This document shows, piece by piece, positions 25,810-35,648 of a stretch of DNA of 64,000 bases (positions are counted from its first letter, which is position 1; each line of letters opens with the position of its first letter). The stretch lies in NCBI RefSeq assembly GCF_001613085.1, contig NZ_BDBR01000035.1, positions 1-64,000 on the forward strand. Reading direction: 5' to 3'. The translations under genes were made by a program, and so were the position numbers. The DNA comes from Nocardia salmonicida NBRC 13393. Its GTDB lineage: Bacteria > Actinomycetota > Actinomycetes > Mycobacteriales > Mycobacteriaceae. The notes below the pieces were generated by a model. The model was not told the DNA's origin and made no database searches. It worked only from the letters and a program-made list of their open reading frames with translations.

Positions 25810-26828
25810 CGGCAGACCTCCGAGTGTTCGTTGCCGCCGACCTGGGAGAACAGTCCGCGGGGGAACAGCACGCCCCACAACGAGACGTCCAGGCTGCAGA
25901 CGTAGGTATTGATGTAGGTGCCGTTGCCGCTGATCCGGGCCAGACCGGCCAGGATCAGCGGTAGCTCGATCGCCGACTGGTCCAGCCGCGCACCATTGGA
26001 CAGCAGCAGGTCGACGCCTTCGCTCGCCTGGCGCTGTGCCTGTGCCATACCCGGTGCGACCCTGGTGATGAGTTCGGTGAGTTTCGTCGTCGACTCAGCG
26101 ATTCCCGTGACCGAATCCTCGAGTACCGCTCCCTGTTCGTACAGTCCGCTGACCAGCGCACGGGACTGGGTGATCAGCGTCTCCAGCTCACCGCTGCGGT
26201 TGGCCAGGCTGGTGATCACATCGCTGAGGTTGGTGATCACCGCGCCGAGGATCTCGTCGCGTTCGGAGAAGGTCGCGGCCAGTGCGGCTGCCTGGGTGAT
26301 CAAGGCCGACAACGACACTCCGTCACCTTGCAGCGCCCGCACCAGGGTTTCCGACAGCGAGTTCACCTCGTCGGGTTGCAGCAGGCTGAACAGTGGTTCG
26401 AAGCCCGACAGCATGGCGGAGACGTCGAACGACGATTCGGTGCGCTCCAGGGGAATCGAGCCGCCCGCGGGGAGTGGTTCACCCGCCGATTCGCCCACGG
26501 CCAGCGCGACGTAGCGCTGTCCGATCAGATTCTGATAGCGGATCATCGCCTTGGTGGTGGTGCTCAGGTGCTGGCGAGACTGCACCGACAGGGTCACCTC
26601 GGCGTTGCGGCGGTCGACCAGATCGATCGCGTCGACCCGGCCGACGCGCACTCCGGCGATGCGCACGTCGTCGCCGGTGCGTAAGCCGAGCACATCGGTG
26701 AAGGTGGCGCTGTAGCGATGGGTGTCGCCCGGCACCGAACGTTGCAAGGTCGACCAGATCGTGTAGGTCGCGATCATGGACAGCGCGACGAAGACGGCGA
26801 GCCCGAAATACGTGTTGCGGGTGCGCAT
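25806..26828 (-). CDS. mceB: Mce family protein MceB
   Basis: The protein has 340 residues. The N-terminal helix YFGLAVFVALSMIATYTIW is followed by the MCE domain GLRTGDDVRIAGVRVGRVDA and a helical region. The end CSLDVSLWGVLFPRGLFSQV and GGNEHSEVCR has the paired cysteines typical of MceB tails. It is separated from mceA by one base and overlaps mceC by 4 bp. Confidence 0.93.
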   Translation of the reverse strand: MRTRNTYFGLAVFVALSMIATYTIWSTLQRSVPGDTHRYSATFTDVLGLRTGDDVRIAGVRVGRVDAIDLVDRRNAEVTLSVQSRQHLSTTTKAMIRYQNLIGQRYVALAVGESAGEPLPAGGSIPLERTESSFDVSAMLSGFEPLFSLLQPDEVNSLSETLVRALQGDGVSLSALITQAAALAATFSERDEILGAVITNLSDVITSLANRSGELETLITQSRALVSGLYEQGAVLEDSVTGIAESTTKLTELITRVAPGMAQAQRQASEGVDLLLSNGARLDQSAIELPLILAGLARISGNGTYINTYVCSLDVSLWGVLFPRGLFSQVGGNEHSEVCR

Positions 26829-26829
26829 C

Positions 26830-28245
26830 TCAGTGACCTCCTGAGGATGGCGGTGCGACCGTCACGGTCGCACCGGTGAGCACGGAGCCGAGCAGGAGTT
26901 GCTGCGTGGTGTTCGGGCGTTTGCCCAGGAACGCGGCCACCGCGGCGGGGCCGGTCAGCGCGACCGGTCCGGCTCGGCCGGGCGGTGGTGGGGCAGAACC
27001 TGCCGGGGCGGTGATGCCGGGAATCACCAGACCGGGCAGCGAGAGTCCGGGGATGTTCGGCAGCGCCGGAATATTCGGCAGGGTAGGCAGTGCCGGCATG
27101 GTGGGAATCGGCGCGGGCCCCGCGGAGGACAGCCAGCCCGGGATCAGCTGTGCCGGATACGACTGTGGCGCTGGGGAATCCGGGATGGTGCCGGTGTCGC
27201 ACCGTGGTCCGGCCTGGTTGCCGTAACGCGGGCAATCGGCCGCGGTGTACTGGCGGAACGGGGTGAACGAGACCGTGACGTCCCATTGCATCTGCTTGCT
27301 GGGTCCCCAATTGAACACGGTGGCAAGGCGACTCAGGGAATCACCGAGTGCGGTGACGGTTTCGCTCAACGCCGACGGATCCGCCGCGAGCGCGCCGAAT
27401 GTCTCGTCCAGTCCGACGACGAGTTCCTTGCCCGCGTCCGGGTTCCGGGCGAACAGCGCCTGGGTCGCGTCGGTGGCAGTACCTGCCGAGGTGAGCAGTG
27501 CGATCACCTGGTTGCGGCGAACGGTGATCGTGTGCGCCGTCTGCACCGATTTACCGAGGGCATCAGCGAGTTCGGGCGCCGACTGATTCACCGCCGCGGT
27601 GGCCGCCCCGAGATCGCCGAGCAGATCACCGATGCCGGGCAGCGCGCGGACCTCGGTGATCCACTGGTCGAGCCGTTCGATCGTGGAACCGGGCATTCGG
27701 GTATCACCGTCGAGTGCCTCGGCCAGGGTGGCCAGCACACGGGCGAGTTTGGCGGGCTGGATGCGGTTCAAGACATCGCGCAACGTGGTCAGCGTGGTCT
27801 GCAGGGCCACTGTGGCGCGGCTGGTGTCCTGCTCGACGACAGCACCCGCCCGCAACGATGTCGCGGCCGGGCCGTTGTCCACGAGTTCGACCGAGGTGAC
27901 TCCGAAGATGTTGGCAGGCACGACACGGGCCGTCACCGAAGCCGGAATGGCCCCGGCAGCAGCAGGCTCCAGGTCCAGGCGCACCCGCTGGCTCAGCCCC
28001 TTCTCGGCGATCTCGACCGCCGACACCGTGCCGACCAGCAGCCCGCGAAAGCGCACGTCGGCGCGAGCAGGCAGGCCGTCGCCGGTACTGGTCATCAGTG
28101 CAGTCACCGCGACGGTTTCCTCGAAATGGCCCGCGTAGCGCAGCCCGAGCAGTGCGACGACGCCGGACAGACTCAGCGCCATCGCCACACCGGCCACGCT
28201 CAGCCGCCCGCGCGACCAGCCGCGTCCACTGGGATCCGGATACAT
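26830..28245 (-). CDS. mceA: Mce family protein MceA with Pro/Leu/Ile-rich tail
   Basis: The protein has 471 residues, longer than many Mce proteins. A membrane helix (VAGVAMALSLSGVVALLGLR) precedes the MCE domain (ADVRFRGLLVGTVSAVEIAE) and the helical domain. From about residue 375 the protein becomes a low-complexity tail with repeated PALPTLPNIPALPNIPGLSL-type units, then APPPPGRAGP, and ends VTVAPPSSGGH. Such extended Pro-rich tails occur in some nocardial MceA proteins and may reach through the cell wall. Confidence 0.92.
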   Translation of the reverse strand: MYPDPSGRGWSRGRLSVAGVAMALSLSGVVALLGLRYAGHFEETVAVTALMTSTGDGLPARADVRFRGLLVGTVSAVEIAEKGLSQRVRLDLEPAAAGAIPASVTARVVPANIFGVTSVELVDNGPAATSLRAGAVVEQDTSRATVALQTTLTTLRDVLNRIQPAKLARVLATLAEALDGDTRMPGSTIERLDQWITEVRALPGIGDLLGDLGAATAAVNQSAPELADALGKSVQTAHTITVRRNQVIALLTSAGTATDATQALFARNPDAGKELVVGLDETFGALAADPSALSETVTALGDSLSRLATVFNWGPSKQMQWDVTVSFTPFRQYTAADCPRYGNQAGPRCDTGTIPDSPAPQSYPAQLIPGWLSSAGPAPIPTMPALPTLPNIPALPNIPGLSLPGLVIPGITAPAGSAPPPPGRAGPVALTGPAAVAAFLGKRPNTTQQLLLGSVLTGATVTVAPPSSGGH

Positions 28246-28255
28246 ATCAGTCCCC

Positions 28256-29116
28256 TTATCCGGAGATTCGGATACCGGAGTCGACGCCCCAGATCGCGAG
28301 TGTGAGAAGCAGATTGAGGAAAACGACGACGATGATCGTCATCTTGATCGCGCGCCCGGCCGCCACTCCGACGCCTTCCGGCCCGCCCGCGGCGATATAG
28401 CCGAAGTGACACTGGATGAAGGTGGCCACGAGCACGAACGCGACCGCCTTGAGGACCGAATACACGATGTCGCCCGGGTCCAGGAACTGGTGGAAGTAGT
28501 GGTCGTAGGTGCCGATGCCGTTGTCCCCCAAAAAGAACGCGGTGACCTTGGTGGCGAGGTAGGCGGTGGCCATTCCGACGCTGTAGAGCGGCAGGATCGC
28601 GACCGCGGCGGCCAGCATGCGGGTGGTGATGAGGTAGGGGAGTGGGCGGATCGCCATCGACTCGAGCGCGTCGATCTCCTCGGCGATCCGCATCGAGCCG
28701 ATCTGGGCGGTGAACCGGCAACCCGCCTGAGCGGCGAAGGCGATGGTGGCCAGCAGCGGGGCCAGCTCTCTGGTGGTGGCGAAGCCGGAGATCGCGCCGG
28801 TGAGCGGGCTCATCGTCAGCAGATCCAAGGCGGTATGCGATTCCATTCCCACGGTGATGCCGCCGAAGCCACACAGAATCAGGATCACCCCGACCGTGCC
28901 GCCACCGACCACCAGCGCACCGTTGCCCCAGGTGACGTCGATGATCAATCGCACCACCTCTTTGCGGTAGTGCCGAAGAACGAACGGAATGGCCAGCAAC
29001 GACTCGACGAAAACGACACCCTGGTGACCCAATCTCGCGTTCGCCTCGGTGAGCGGGGTGGTCGCTGCCTTGGCAGCGCGGAGCGGACGCAGCAGGGGCG
29101 GTATGTAATTGGTCAT
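28256..29116 (-). CDS. yrbEB: YrbE-type ABC permease B (MlaE family)
   Basis: The protein has 286 residues and about five membrane helices. MlaE-type features are GFGGITVGMESHTALDLL, the substrate-gate loop ALESMAIRPLPYLITTRMLA and FGYIAAGGPEGVGVAAGRAI. With YrbEA it forms the inner-membrane permease of the Mce lipid importer, energised by an MceG ATPase encoded elsewhere. A single base separates it from yrbEA. Confidence 0.94.
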   Translation of the reverse strand: MTNYIPPLLRPLRAAKAATTPLTEANARLGHQGVVFVESLLAIPFVLRHYRKEVVRLIIDVTWGNGALVVGGGTVGVILILCGFGGITVGMESHTALDLLTMSPLTGAISGFATTRELAPLLATIAFAAQAGCRFTAQIGSMRIAEEIDALESMAIRPLPYLITTRMLAAAVAILPLYSVGMATAYLATKVTAFFLGDNGIGTYDHYFHQFLDPGDIVYSVLKAVAFVLVATFIQCHFGYIAAGGPEGVGVAAGRAIKMTIIVVVFLNLLLTLAIWGVDSGIRISG

Positions 29117-29117
29117 C

Positions 29118-29984
29118 TCAGAGCACCTTGGAAGGGAACACGGTGTTGTAGATCTGGGTGAGCGCGATATTGGCCGCGAACAACACGATCGCCGAACTGA
29201 CCACCGCGGAGTTCACCGCGTTCGCGACACCGCCCGGGCCGCCTTTGGTGTTCAGGCCGCAATCACAAGCGATGATCGCGGTGAGCGCGCCGAATACCGC
29301 TGCCTTCACCAGCGCGACCAGCAGGTCGCTCGCGACGGCAAACGAGGCGAAGGTGCTGATGTAGGAACCGGGTGTGCCGTCCTGAATGAAGATGTTGAAC
29401 AGGTAGCCGGTGGCGAACCCGACGAACACCACGAACCCACACAGCAGAATGCTCACCAGCACCGCGGCGAGCAGGCGCGGCGCCACCAGCCTGCCGATCG
29501 GATCGACGCCCATCACCCGCATGGCATCGATCTCCTCGCGGATCGTCCGGGAGCCGAGATCGGCGCAGATCGACGAACCGACCGCGCCCGCGATCATCAG
29601 GCAGGTGACCAGCGGCGCACCCTGACGGATGATGCCGAGGCCGTTGACCGCCCCGATGAAGGTCGTCGCGCCGACCTGGCTCACCAGCGAACCGATCTGG
29701 ATCGACACGATAGCTGCGATAGGGATGGCGACCAGGAGCGTCGGAGTGGCTGAGACACCTGCCATGAAAGAGCTCTGGCGGAGGAATTCCGACAGCGGAA
29801 AGCGCCGGTGAACCAGCGCTCGGACCAGCTCAGCGCTGGCTTGCCACGCCATGGTTACCTGTCGGCCCGCGGTCTCGACGGACTGTCGCGGATGGTCGCG
29901 CCACCAGTCGAGGCAGAACCGGACAATGAGCTCTAAATCGGTTGTTGCAGTAGATCTATCGTCCATCGATACCATCTCGATCAC
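29118..29984 (-). CDS. yrbEA: YrbE-type ABC permease A (MlaE family)
   Basis: The frame from the GTG at 29984 has 288 residues; ATG codons at 29975 and 29966 are equally possible starts. The MlaE core is present: QSSFMAGVSATPTLLVAIPI, the coupling helix EEIDAMRVMGVDPIGRLVAP and CGLNTKGGPGGVANAVNSAV. It is the first gene of a unidirectional operon running to 20501 with overlaps or gaps of no more than 15 bases. A promoter with an operator-like palindrome lies 74 bases upstream. Confidence 0.94.
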   Translation of the reverse strand: MIEMVSMDDRSTATTDLELIVRFCLDWWRDHPRQSVETAGRQVTMAWQASAELVRALVHRRFPLSEFLRQSSFMAGVSATPTLLVAIPIAAIVSIQIGSLVSQVGATTFIGAVNGLGIIRQGAPLVTCLMIAGAVGSSICADLGSRTIREEIDAMRVMGVDPIGRLVAPRLLAAVLVSILLCGFVVFVGFATGYLFNIFIQDGTPGSYISTFASFAVASDLLVALVKAAVFGALTAIIACDCGLNTKGGPGGVANAVNSAVVSSAIVLFAANIALTQIYNTVFPSKVL

Positions 29985-30044
29985 CCCGTGTTCAATGCGG
30001 TCGCCGAGCGGCTCGACCGGATCCGACCCTCTGATCTACACGGA

Positions 30045-30073
30045 TGTATAAACAATTTCTACGCACCCGTAGT
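30045..30073 (-). promoter_or_regulatory. Promoter and palindromic operator of the mce operon
   Basis: On the minus strand ACTACGGGTGCGTAGA (30073-30058) is a near-palindrome ACTAC-N6-GTAGA, followed by AATTGTT and TATACA (30050-30045), a plausible -10. Aligned with the MpaB-gene site, 18 of the first 24 positions agree by eye. Confidence 0.55.
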
Positions 30074-30225
30074 CAGCTGTCTGGGACTGTAGCAAGCCGA
30101 TGCTCCGAACGCCGCCGAATCGATGCATGATCGGGTAGTGAGTGTGCAAATGCTGGATGTGCGGCGACGCGCGTCAACGGTGAGCAGCCTGCCGCGAGCG
30201 CAAACGGCCGCGTCGGAGCCGGGAA

Positions 30226-31404
30226 ATGGGCTGGTCCGGGGCCACACTGAAAGTCGTGGACATCGACTCCCCTGGCAACGTCCCGCCGGCGCCCGCGCCT
30301 ACCAGAATGCCGAAGTGGCTGCCTCGGGCAATGGCGCTGGCCCTGGTGTTCTTCGGGCTGTTCCTGCTCGCGGACTGGGCGTTTCACCGACTGACCGGAA
30401 TCCTGATCATCCTGGTGGTCGCGTTCTTCATCTCCCTGGCGATGGAACCGGCCGTCGCGCTGCTGGTGCGACGCGGCGTCCCGCGCGGGCTCGCCACCGG
30501 CCTGGTCTTCGTGGGCACCTTCGCCTGTGTACTGGCCTTTCTCGCCGCGCTGGTGACGCTGCTCGTAGAGACGGCCACCAACTTGGTCCATGAATCGCCA
30601 CGCCTGCTCAACGAGGGCGTCGACCGGATCAATCACACCTTCGGTCAGCACTTCACGATGCACGACCTCAGCCAGCGGATGATGCGCGAGTCCGACCTGC
30701 TCGAGAGCTACGCCCACACCGCCGCCGACAACGTCTGGGGCGTGTCGACCACCGTCTTGGGCGGTCTGGTCCAGATCCTGAGCATCGCCTTGTTCAGCGT
30801 CTATCTCACCGCGGGCGGTCCGAAGGTGCGGCGCACCGTCTGTTCTCTGCTACCACCCACCCGTCAGCAGACCTTCCTGCACGCCTGGGACCTCGCTATC
30901 GACAAAACCGGCGGCTACCTGTATTCACGGGTGCTACTGGCGATCGTCTCCGCGGTCGCGCACGGGGCGTTCCTGGCATTGCTCCACATCCCCAACCCCA
31001 TCGCCCTGGGCGTGTGGTTCGGCGTGATCTCCGCGTTCATCCCGACCATCGGCACCTACATCGCCGCGACCGTTCCGGTGTTCGTGGCACTGACCGTCGA
31101 TCCGATGGACGCGGTCTGGATCATCTTGTTCGCGATCGTCTACCAGTGGTTACAGGACTATCTGCTACAACCGCGGATCACCGCGCGCACCGTCGACGTC
31201 AATGCCGCGGTCGCGCTGTTGGTGGTGCTCGCCGGTGGCGCACTACTCGGAGCAGTCGGTGCGCTACTGGCCATCCCGGCCACCGCGACAGTGCAGGCGT
31301 TCCTGTCCGAGTACGTCAAACGCTTCTCGGTGACCGAGGATCCGCGCATCGAACAGACGGCCCCGCGCCGCAAACGGACAACGACCGCACCGACCGAGGA
31401 CTGA
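30226..31404 (+). CDS. AI-2E family transporter (PerM-like)
   Basis: The ATG at 30226 is chosen because GGAG lies 7 bases before it; a GTG at 30256 is an alternative. The protein has 392 residues and about seven or eight membrane helices. Family motifs are FFISLAMEPAVALLVRRGVP, the GVPRGLATGL loop and the signature YLYSRVLLAIVSAVAHGAFL near residue 225, then PTIGTYIAATVPVFVALT. Substrates of this family are mostly unknown. It ends 160 bp before the tRNA gene. Confidence 0.92.
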   Translation: MGWSGATLKVVDIDSPGNVPPAPAPTRMPKWLPRAMALALVFFGLFLLADWAFHRLTGILIILVVAFFISLAMEPAVALLVRRGVPRGLATGLVFVGTFACVLAFLAALVTLLVETATNLVHESPRLLNEGVDRINHTFGQHFTMHDLSQRMMRESDLLESYAHTAADNVWGVSTTVLGGLVQILSIALFSVYLTAGGPKVRRTVCSLLPPTRQQTFLHAWDLAIDKTGGYLYSRVLLAIVSAVAHGAFLALLHIPNPIALGVWFGVISAFIPTIGTYIAATVPVFVALTVDPMDAVWIILFAIVYQWLQDYLLQPRITARTVDVNAAVALLVVLAGGALLGAVGALLAIPATATVQAFLSEYVKRFSVTEDPRIEQTAPRRKRTTTAPTED

Positions 31405-31564
31405 ACCGCGTCCCGGCAGATGGCTCCGGTCCAAAGCCTCGATCTCGGCGGTCGCAAGCAAATGTGGGTACACCCTCGAGGCGTGCCGACTCGCAAAAAC
31501 GGCAGGTCAACTGGGCGATTTGGTTTCCGACAGCGCGTCGGATAATCTTTTGGCACACCAGCAA

Positions 31565-31649
31565 GTCCGGGTGGCGGAATGGCAGACGCGCTAGCTTGAG
31601 GTGCTAGTGCCCGTATTAGGGCGTGGGGGTTCAAGTCCCCCTCCGGACA
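31565..31649 (+). tRNA. tRNA-Leu (GAG)
   Basis: The 85-base gene has acceptor arms GTCCGGG and TCCGGAC, a D arm GGCGGAATGGCAGAC, an anticodon stem CTAGC/GCTAG around the loop TTGAGGT with anticodon GAG at 31598-31600, a long variable arm typical of tRNA-Leu, and the T arm GGGGGTTCAAGTCCCCC. The CCA end is not encoded. The 3' end is overlapped by the recombinase remnant on the other strand. Confidence 0.96.
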
Positions 31650-33287
31650 CAACCAGTACACCCACGGGTGGGGTCGCTTCGGCGATCACCATCCGTGTTT
31701 TGTCTCTATAGGTGAGTTTGAGCCCGAGCTGGCGGTAGACCACATTTTTATCGTCCGGCTCAGCTCGACGCAGGGCCGCGAGCATCCCGCCGAGACCCTC
31801 GACCAGATCCCGAATGTCTCGACGGGTCAGCCGCGGATACTGACCGGCAGTTTGCTCCAAGGTCGCGAGTCTGTTCGCCGCGACCTGTCGCTCGGCCTGC
31901 GTCTGTCTGGTCCATCCTGCGACAGTGACAGGATCAGCGCCTGCGTCGAGTGCATCGCGGTACCGGGCCAGCTTTCGATCGAAGTCGCTGATGAGCCGTC
32001 TCGTCGTCTCGAGTTCGGGTGATCGGTCAGGTTGTGCGCCCTCCATAGCTGCCAGCGAGACCTCGATCTGTTCTGGTTTGAAGACCTGAGCCAGCCAGTG
32101 GTCGAGGGGTTCGTTCAACTGATCCTCGCGGAGATAGACCGACGGTTGGTGGTCGATCCGGTTGGCGATGGCGTACTCGGAGGGATAACGGCAACGATAA
32201 TGTGGTCTGTCGTGATTCCACGTGCCTTGCATCAAGCGACCACAGGTTTCGTGGGACACCAGACCTTTGTAAGCGTAGGGGTGCTTACGCCGCTGGGTCG
32301 CTCGACCTGTGGATTGCGGCCCGCGTGAGGCCAACCGGAGCTGCACCTGGTCGAACACCGATCGATCGATCAGCGGTTTCATGCGCGAGCTGATCGGAAA
32401 ACACCCACTGCGACTTCGGATTCCAGGTGAGTCGTGTTTCGTGGCCCAGGGCGACGTCCTCGACATCGATGAGTGTTTCCCTGCTTGCGTTGCCTGTTCC
32501 AGACGGCATACCCGGTGTAGCGCGGGTTGGTGAGAATCGCGCGGATAGCACTTTTCGACCACGCCGCCCCTTCACGGTGGCTGTTGCGTGCACGATCGTG
32601 TGCTGAGGGGCAATCGATCTCGGCGGAGGTGAGCAGCTACGCGAGCGCGAATACGCCCACGCCAGAAAGGTATTCGCTGAAGATTCGTTGCACGACCGGT
32701 GCTGCGACGGGTTCGAGTCGGTGCAATCGTTTGCCGTCGGCAGCTTTGCCCGGATGCGGGTGTGGGCCTGCGTCGGCGAGTCTGTATCCATAGGGCGGTC
32801 GACCGCCGAGGTATCGACCCTCGATCTGCGCTTGTGCTGCCATGGCGGCGCGGACTCTGATCTTGATCCGGTTGCGTTCGCCTTTGGACATGCCGCCGAA
32901 GACCGACATGATCATGTCGTGGGCTTCGGAGTCCGGGTCGATTTGTCCGCCGACTTCGGGTACCCAGAGTTGGACGCCGTAGTGGGCGAAGACGGGGAAG
33001 GTCAGTCCGAACTGGTTGCCGTAGAAGGCGCGTTGAGGTTCGCCGATCACGACCGCGTCGAAGCCGCGGTCGGGGTTGCTGAGTAGTTCGAGAAGTCGGC
33101 TGGCCTCGGGTCGTCGCTTCCACGGGATCGAGCGAGACTGGCCGACGTCGAAGAACTCGGCGACAACCATGCCGTGGCGCTCGATCAGCGCATTGGCGCG
33201 CCCTAGCTGCCAGTTACGGGACGCTTCTGGGTCTTGTTGGTCCTCTGTCGAGACGCGTCCGGCGAACGCGAACCTGATCTGGGTCAT
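31591..33287 (-). pseudogene. Serine recombinase (integrase), decayed, overlapping the tRNA
   Basis: The start MTQIRFAFAGRVSTEDQQDP and GMSKGERNRIKIRVRAAMAA define a resolvase-type N-terminal domain; the recombinase domain and a long coiled C-terminal part (to 31591) follow. Three lesions are readable. GAG has become TAG after VFALA near 32637; an extra base after NRQRKQ near 32480 moves the frame; an extra A after LAHE near 32390 moves it again before PLIDRSVFDQVQ. The 3' end reads GGGLEPPRPNTGTSTSS and stops inside tRNA-Leu, as is usual for integrases that use the tRNA as attachment site. The element around it is no longer recognisable. Confidence 0.85.
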
Positions 33288-33775
33288 GGCCTCTCCGTAC
33301 CCTCGTTGTTTGGCTCTGAGCGCGGAATCCGCTGCAGAAGACGCAAAAGTGCAGCCGCTGCAGCGGGATTGAGCATGGGTATGTCGCGAGGACTGATCAC
33401 ATGGACCGCGTCGGAGGCGGCACCGTCATCTCGCTCGACCGGGTGGTTAGCCGGGTTCGGCGACGAGGGTGGATCGGAAGAGGCACGACAGGCTCCTGTC
33501 TCCTGTCAGCGGCTCTTCCTCTCTCTATGAAACCTGAATTCTCGCTTGGGCGCCAGGAAATTCACGCGATGCAACCCCAATCGCGCTATCGGGTGACTGT
33601 TCAGGCAATCCAGTACTGCCTACATCATCTGACTCGCCAGCGCATCGATGGTGGTGGGTTGACGTATGCGGTGGGAGATCCTGAATCGCGGCTCCACAGT
33701 GCCGGGCTCGTGCCAGTACACTGTGAAACGCCAACCATTAGCTTGCATCAAGCCTGTGCGCGGCCGATTACCCAA

Positions 33776-34213
33776 TCACGAACGCCCTGAACTCGTTACC
33801 AGCGAGCTCGGGGCGTTCGGCGTTGCGCGGCTGAAGGACCGGACAGGGAAAAGGGATCGGCGGATCGAATGCCCACGGCGGGGCGATAGGCAGCCTGACC
33901 GCCGATAATGGGGTCTTATCGCCGGTGATCGCCCGTCGGATGAGTCTGGGTGCAGGCGCAGCCTTTCGAGGGTGTCGAGTTGTGTGGTGCTCAGGATGTC
34001 GTCGAGGTCGCCGTAGGTGTCGTAGAGGTCGGTGGCGATCGAGATCGACCGTGCTGTGGTGACTGGGCCGATCGCCGCCGCGACCTCTGCGTTGTCCGCC
34101 ATCGCGGTGGCGATGTCGGCCAGGGATTGTGCCTGGTTCCATCCGTCGAGGAAGCGCCGCATGATGTCGGCCGCGTCGCCACCGACCGCCATCCCCGCGA
34201 TGGCCTCGCGCAC
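33776..34213 (-). pseudogene. Unrecognised coding remnant
   Basis: About the first 95 codons from the GTG at 34213 look like real protein (EAIAGMAVGGDAADIMRRFL, then DLYDTYGDLDDILSTTQLDT). The frame stays open about 60 codons further upstream without a good start codon, and the tail becomes Arg/Ser-rich and unlike protein. I do not recognise the family. It may be a truncated cargo gene of the integrated element. Confidence 0.3.
33780..33818. terminator. Hairpin, possible terminator
   Basis: GAACGCCC at 33780-33787 pairs with GGGCGTTC at 33811-33818, with a further CTCG/CGAG pairing inside. Confidence 0.4.
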
Positions 34214-34512
34214 AGAAGAGTTCAGTGCGGGGCCTGGTGGTTCACCGCTGGCATGGTCGTCACGTCCGACCTGAACCCAGTCGATCGGCGCGGCCTGCGA
34301 TATCGGGTCCGGGGCGGGATGGTCGGTGCCGATACGTCTGAAGACGCCGGACGGCCAGCCCGAAACTGGCGTCCTTCTTTACCGAGCGCTGTAGCGTCGT
34401 TCGACATCGACGCACACCGGACGAAATTTACTGTGGGATAGGTGATTCGGGCATATCGGACCGCTCCGGGGTTGCTCCGGGTAGCCGTTGCGCGCATGCG
34501 AGACTCGTTGCG

Positions 34513-35451
34513 ATGCTCACCTACTTCCAAGCGACTGTGATCGGCGCCGTGCAGGGTGTCACCGAACTGTTTCCCATCTCGAGTCTCGGGCATTCGGTGT
34601 TGATCGCGGCGTGGCTCGGGGGCGATTGGCAACATCTGGTGACCGAGGGCGAGTCGAGCACGGGCACACCGTATCTGGCGTTCGTGGTGGCTTTACATGT
34701 GGGAACGGCGGTCGCGCTGCTCGGTCACTACCGGCGGGATTGGTATGCCATAGTCACCGGTTTCGTCACCACGGTGCGGACGGGGAGCCTCGACACCGTG
34801 TCCCAGCGGCTGGCATTGCTGATCCTGGTCGCCACCGTTCCCGTCGCCATCCTCGGTCCGTTGCTGCAACATCCGCTGCACGCGCTGTTCGGCGCACCGA
34901 TATGCGCAGCTGTCTTTCTGGTGGCCAACGGCATCGTGCTGATCGTCGGCGAGGGATTACGCCGCCGCAACGAGCCGACGCTGACGGAATACGGGCGGCG
35001 GTTCGCCTACCGGCAGGCTCGTGCCGGGGTCCTCACCGCGACCGCGCCGTCGCGCCGCCAGTCCGATCGGCAACTGGCGGCCCTCGGATTCGGTGACGCG
35101 ATCGGCATCGGCTTCTCCCAGCTCGGCGCGCTGCTGACCGGGTTCAGCCGGGCGGGCCTGACCATGGTCGGCGGACTGTGGCGCGGTCTCGAACACGAAC
35201 ACGCGGCCAAATTCGCTTTCCTGCTCGCGACTCCGGCGATTCTGGGCGCGGGACTATTGCAGACCCCGGAACTGATCAGCCCGGCGACGGCGGGCATCCG
35301 TGGTCCGGTGCTCGTCGGAGCCATCGTGTCCGGACTGTCATCGTGGCTCGCCGTGCGGTTCCTGGAGCGGTACTTCCAGACCCGCACACTGCTGCCCTTC
35401 GCCGTCTACTGCGTGGTCGTCGGCGTGCTGTCGATCATCCGATTCGGCTGA
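34513..35451 (+). CDS. uppP: Undecaprenyl-diphosphate phosphatase (BacA/UppP)
   Basis: The protein has 312 residues, slightly long for the family, with about eight membrane helices. The two catalytic motifs are QGVTELFPISSLGHSVL (the Glu-rich/PISS-GH motif) and LLTGFSRAGLTMVGG. The enzyme recycles the lipid carrier undecaprenyl diphosphate for peptidoglycan and arabinogalactan synthesis and can confer bacitracin resistance. An insertion of about 35 residues in the middle loop (around RRRNEPTLTEYGRRFAYRQA) accounts for the length. Confidence 0.95.
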   Translation: MLTYFQATVIGAVQGVTELFPISSLGHSVLIAAWLGGDWQHLVTEGESSTGTPYLAFVVALHVGTAVALLGHYRRDWYAIVTGFVTTVRTGSLDTVSQRLALLILVATVPVAILGPLLQHPLHALFGAPICAAVFLVANGIVLIVGEGLRRRNEPTLTEYGRRFAYRQARAGVLTATAPSRRQSDRQLAALGFGDAIGIGFSQLGALLTGFSRAGLTMVGGLWRGLEHEHAAKFAFLLATPAILGAGLLQTPELISPATAGIRGPVLVGAIVSGLSSWLAVRFLERYFQTRTLLPFAVYCVVVGVLSIIRFG

Positions 35452-35648
35452 GGTCCCGGTGCTCGGCACGCCACGATGTCCCTTCAGCCGCGGCCCTGCT
35501 CGATCGGACCTCCCGGGTCCGATGCCCAGGCGTTGAACGAATCCACGTACAACCGGGCGTCGCATCCGAGTTCCCGCAATACGAGGGTTTGCAGGGCCGC
35601 CGCGACACTGCCGCGGCGGCATCGGGTTCCACCCCGGGGCCGACGGAA

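Larger units (their letters stand above)
33288..34512. other. 1.2-kb stretch with no intact gene
   Basis: This lies between the recombinase start and uppP. No frame has consistent coding character over its length. It contains the unknown remnant at 33776-34213 and a hairpin at 33780-33818. I looked for a copy of the tRNA-Leu 3' end that would mark the far attachment site and did not see one. Confidence 0.5.

Noticed and set aside
31650..34512. Second copy of the tRNA-Leu 3' end (attR)
   Set aside because: I scanned for the T-arm and acceptor sequence and saw no match within this interval.
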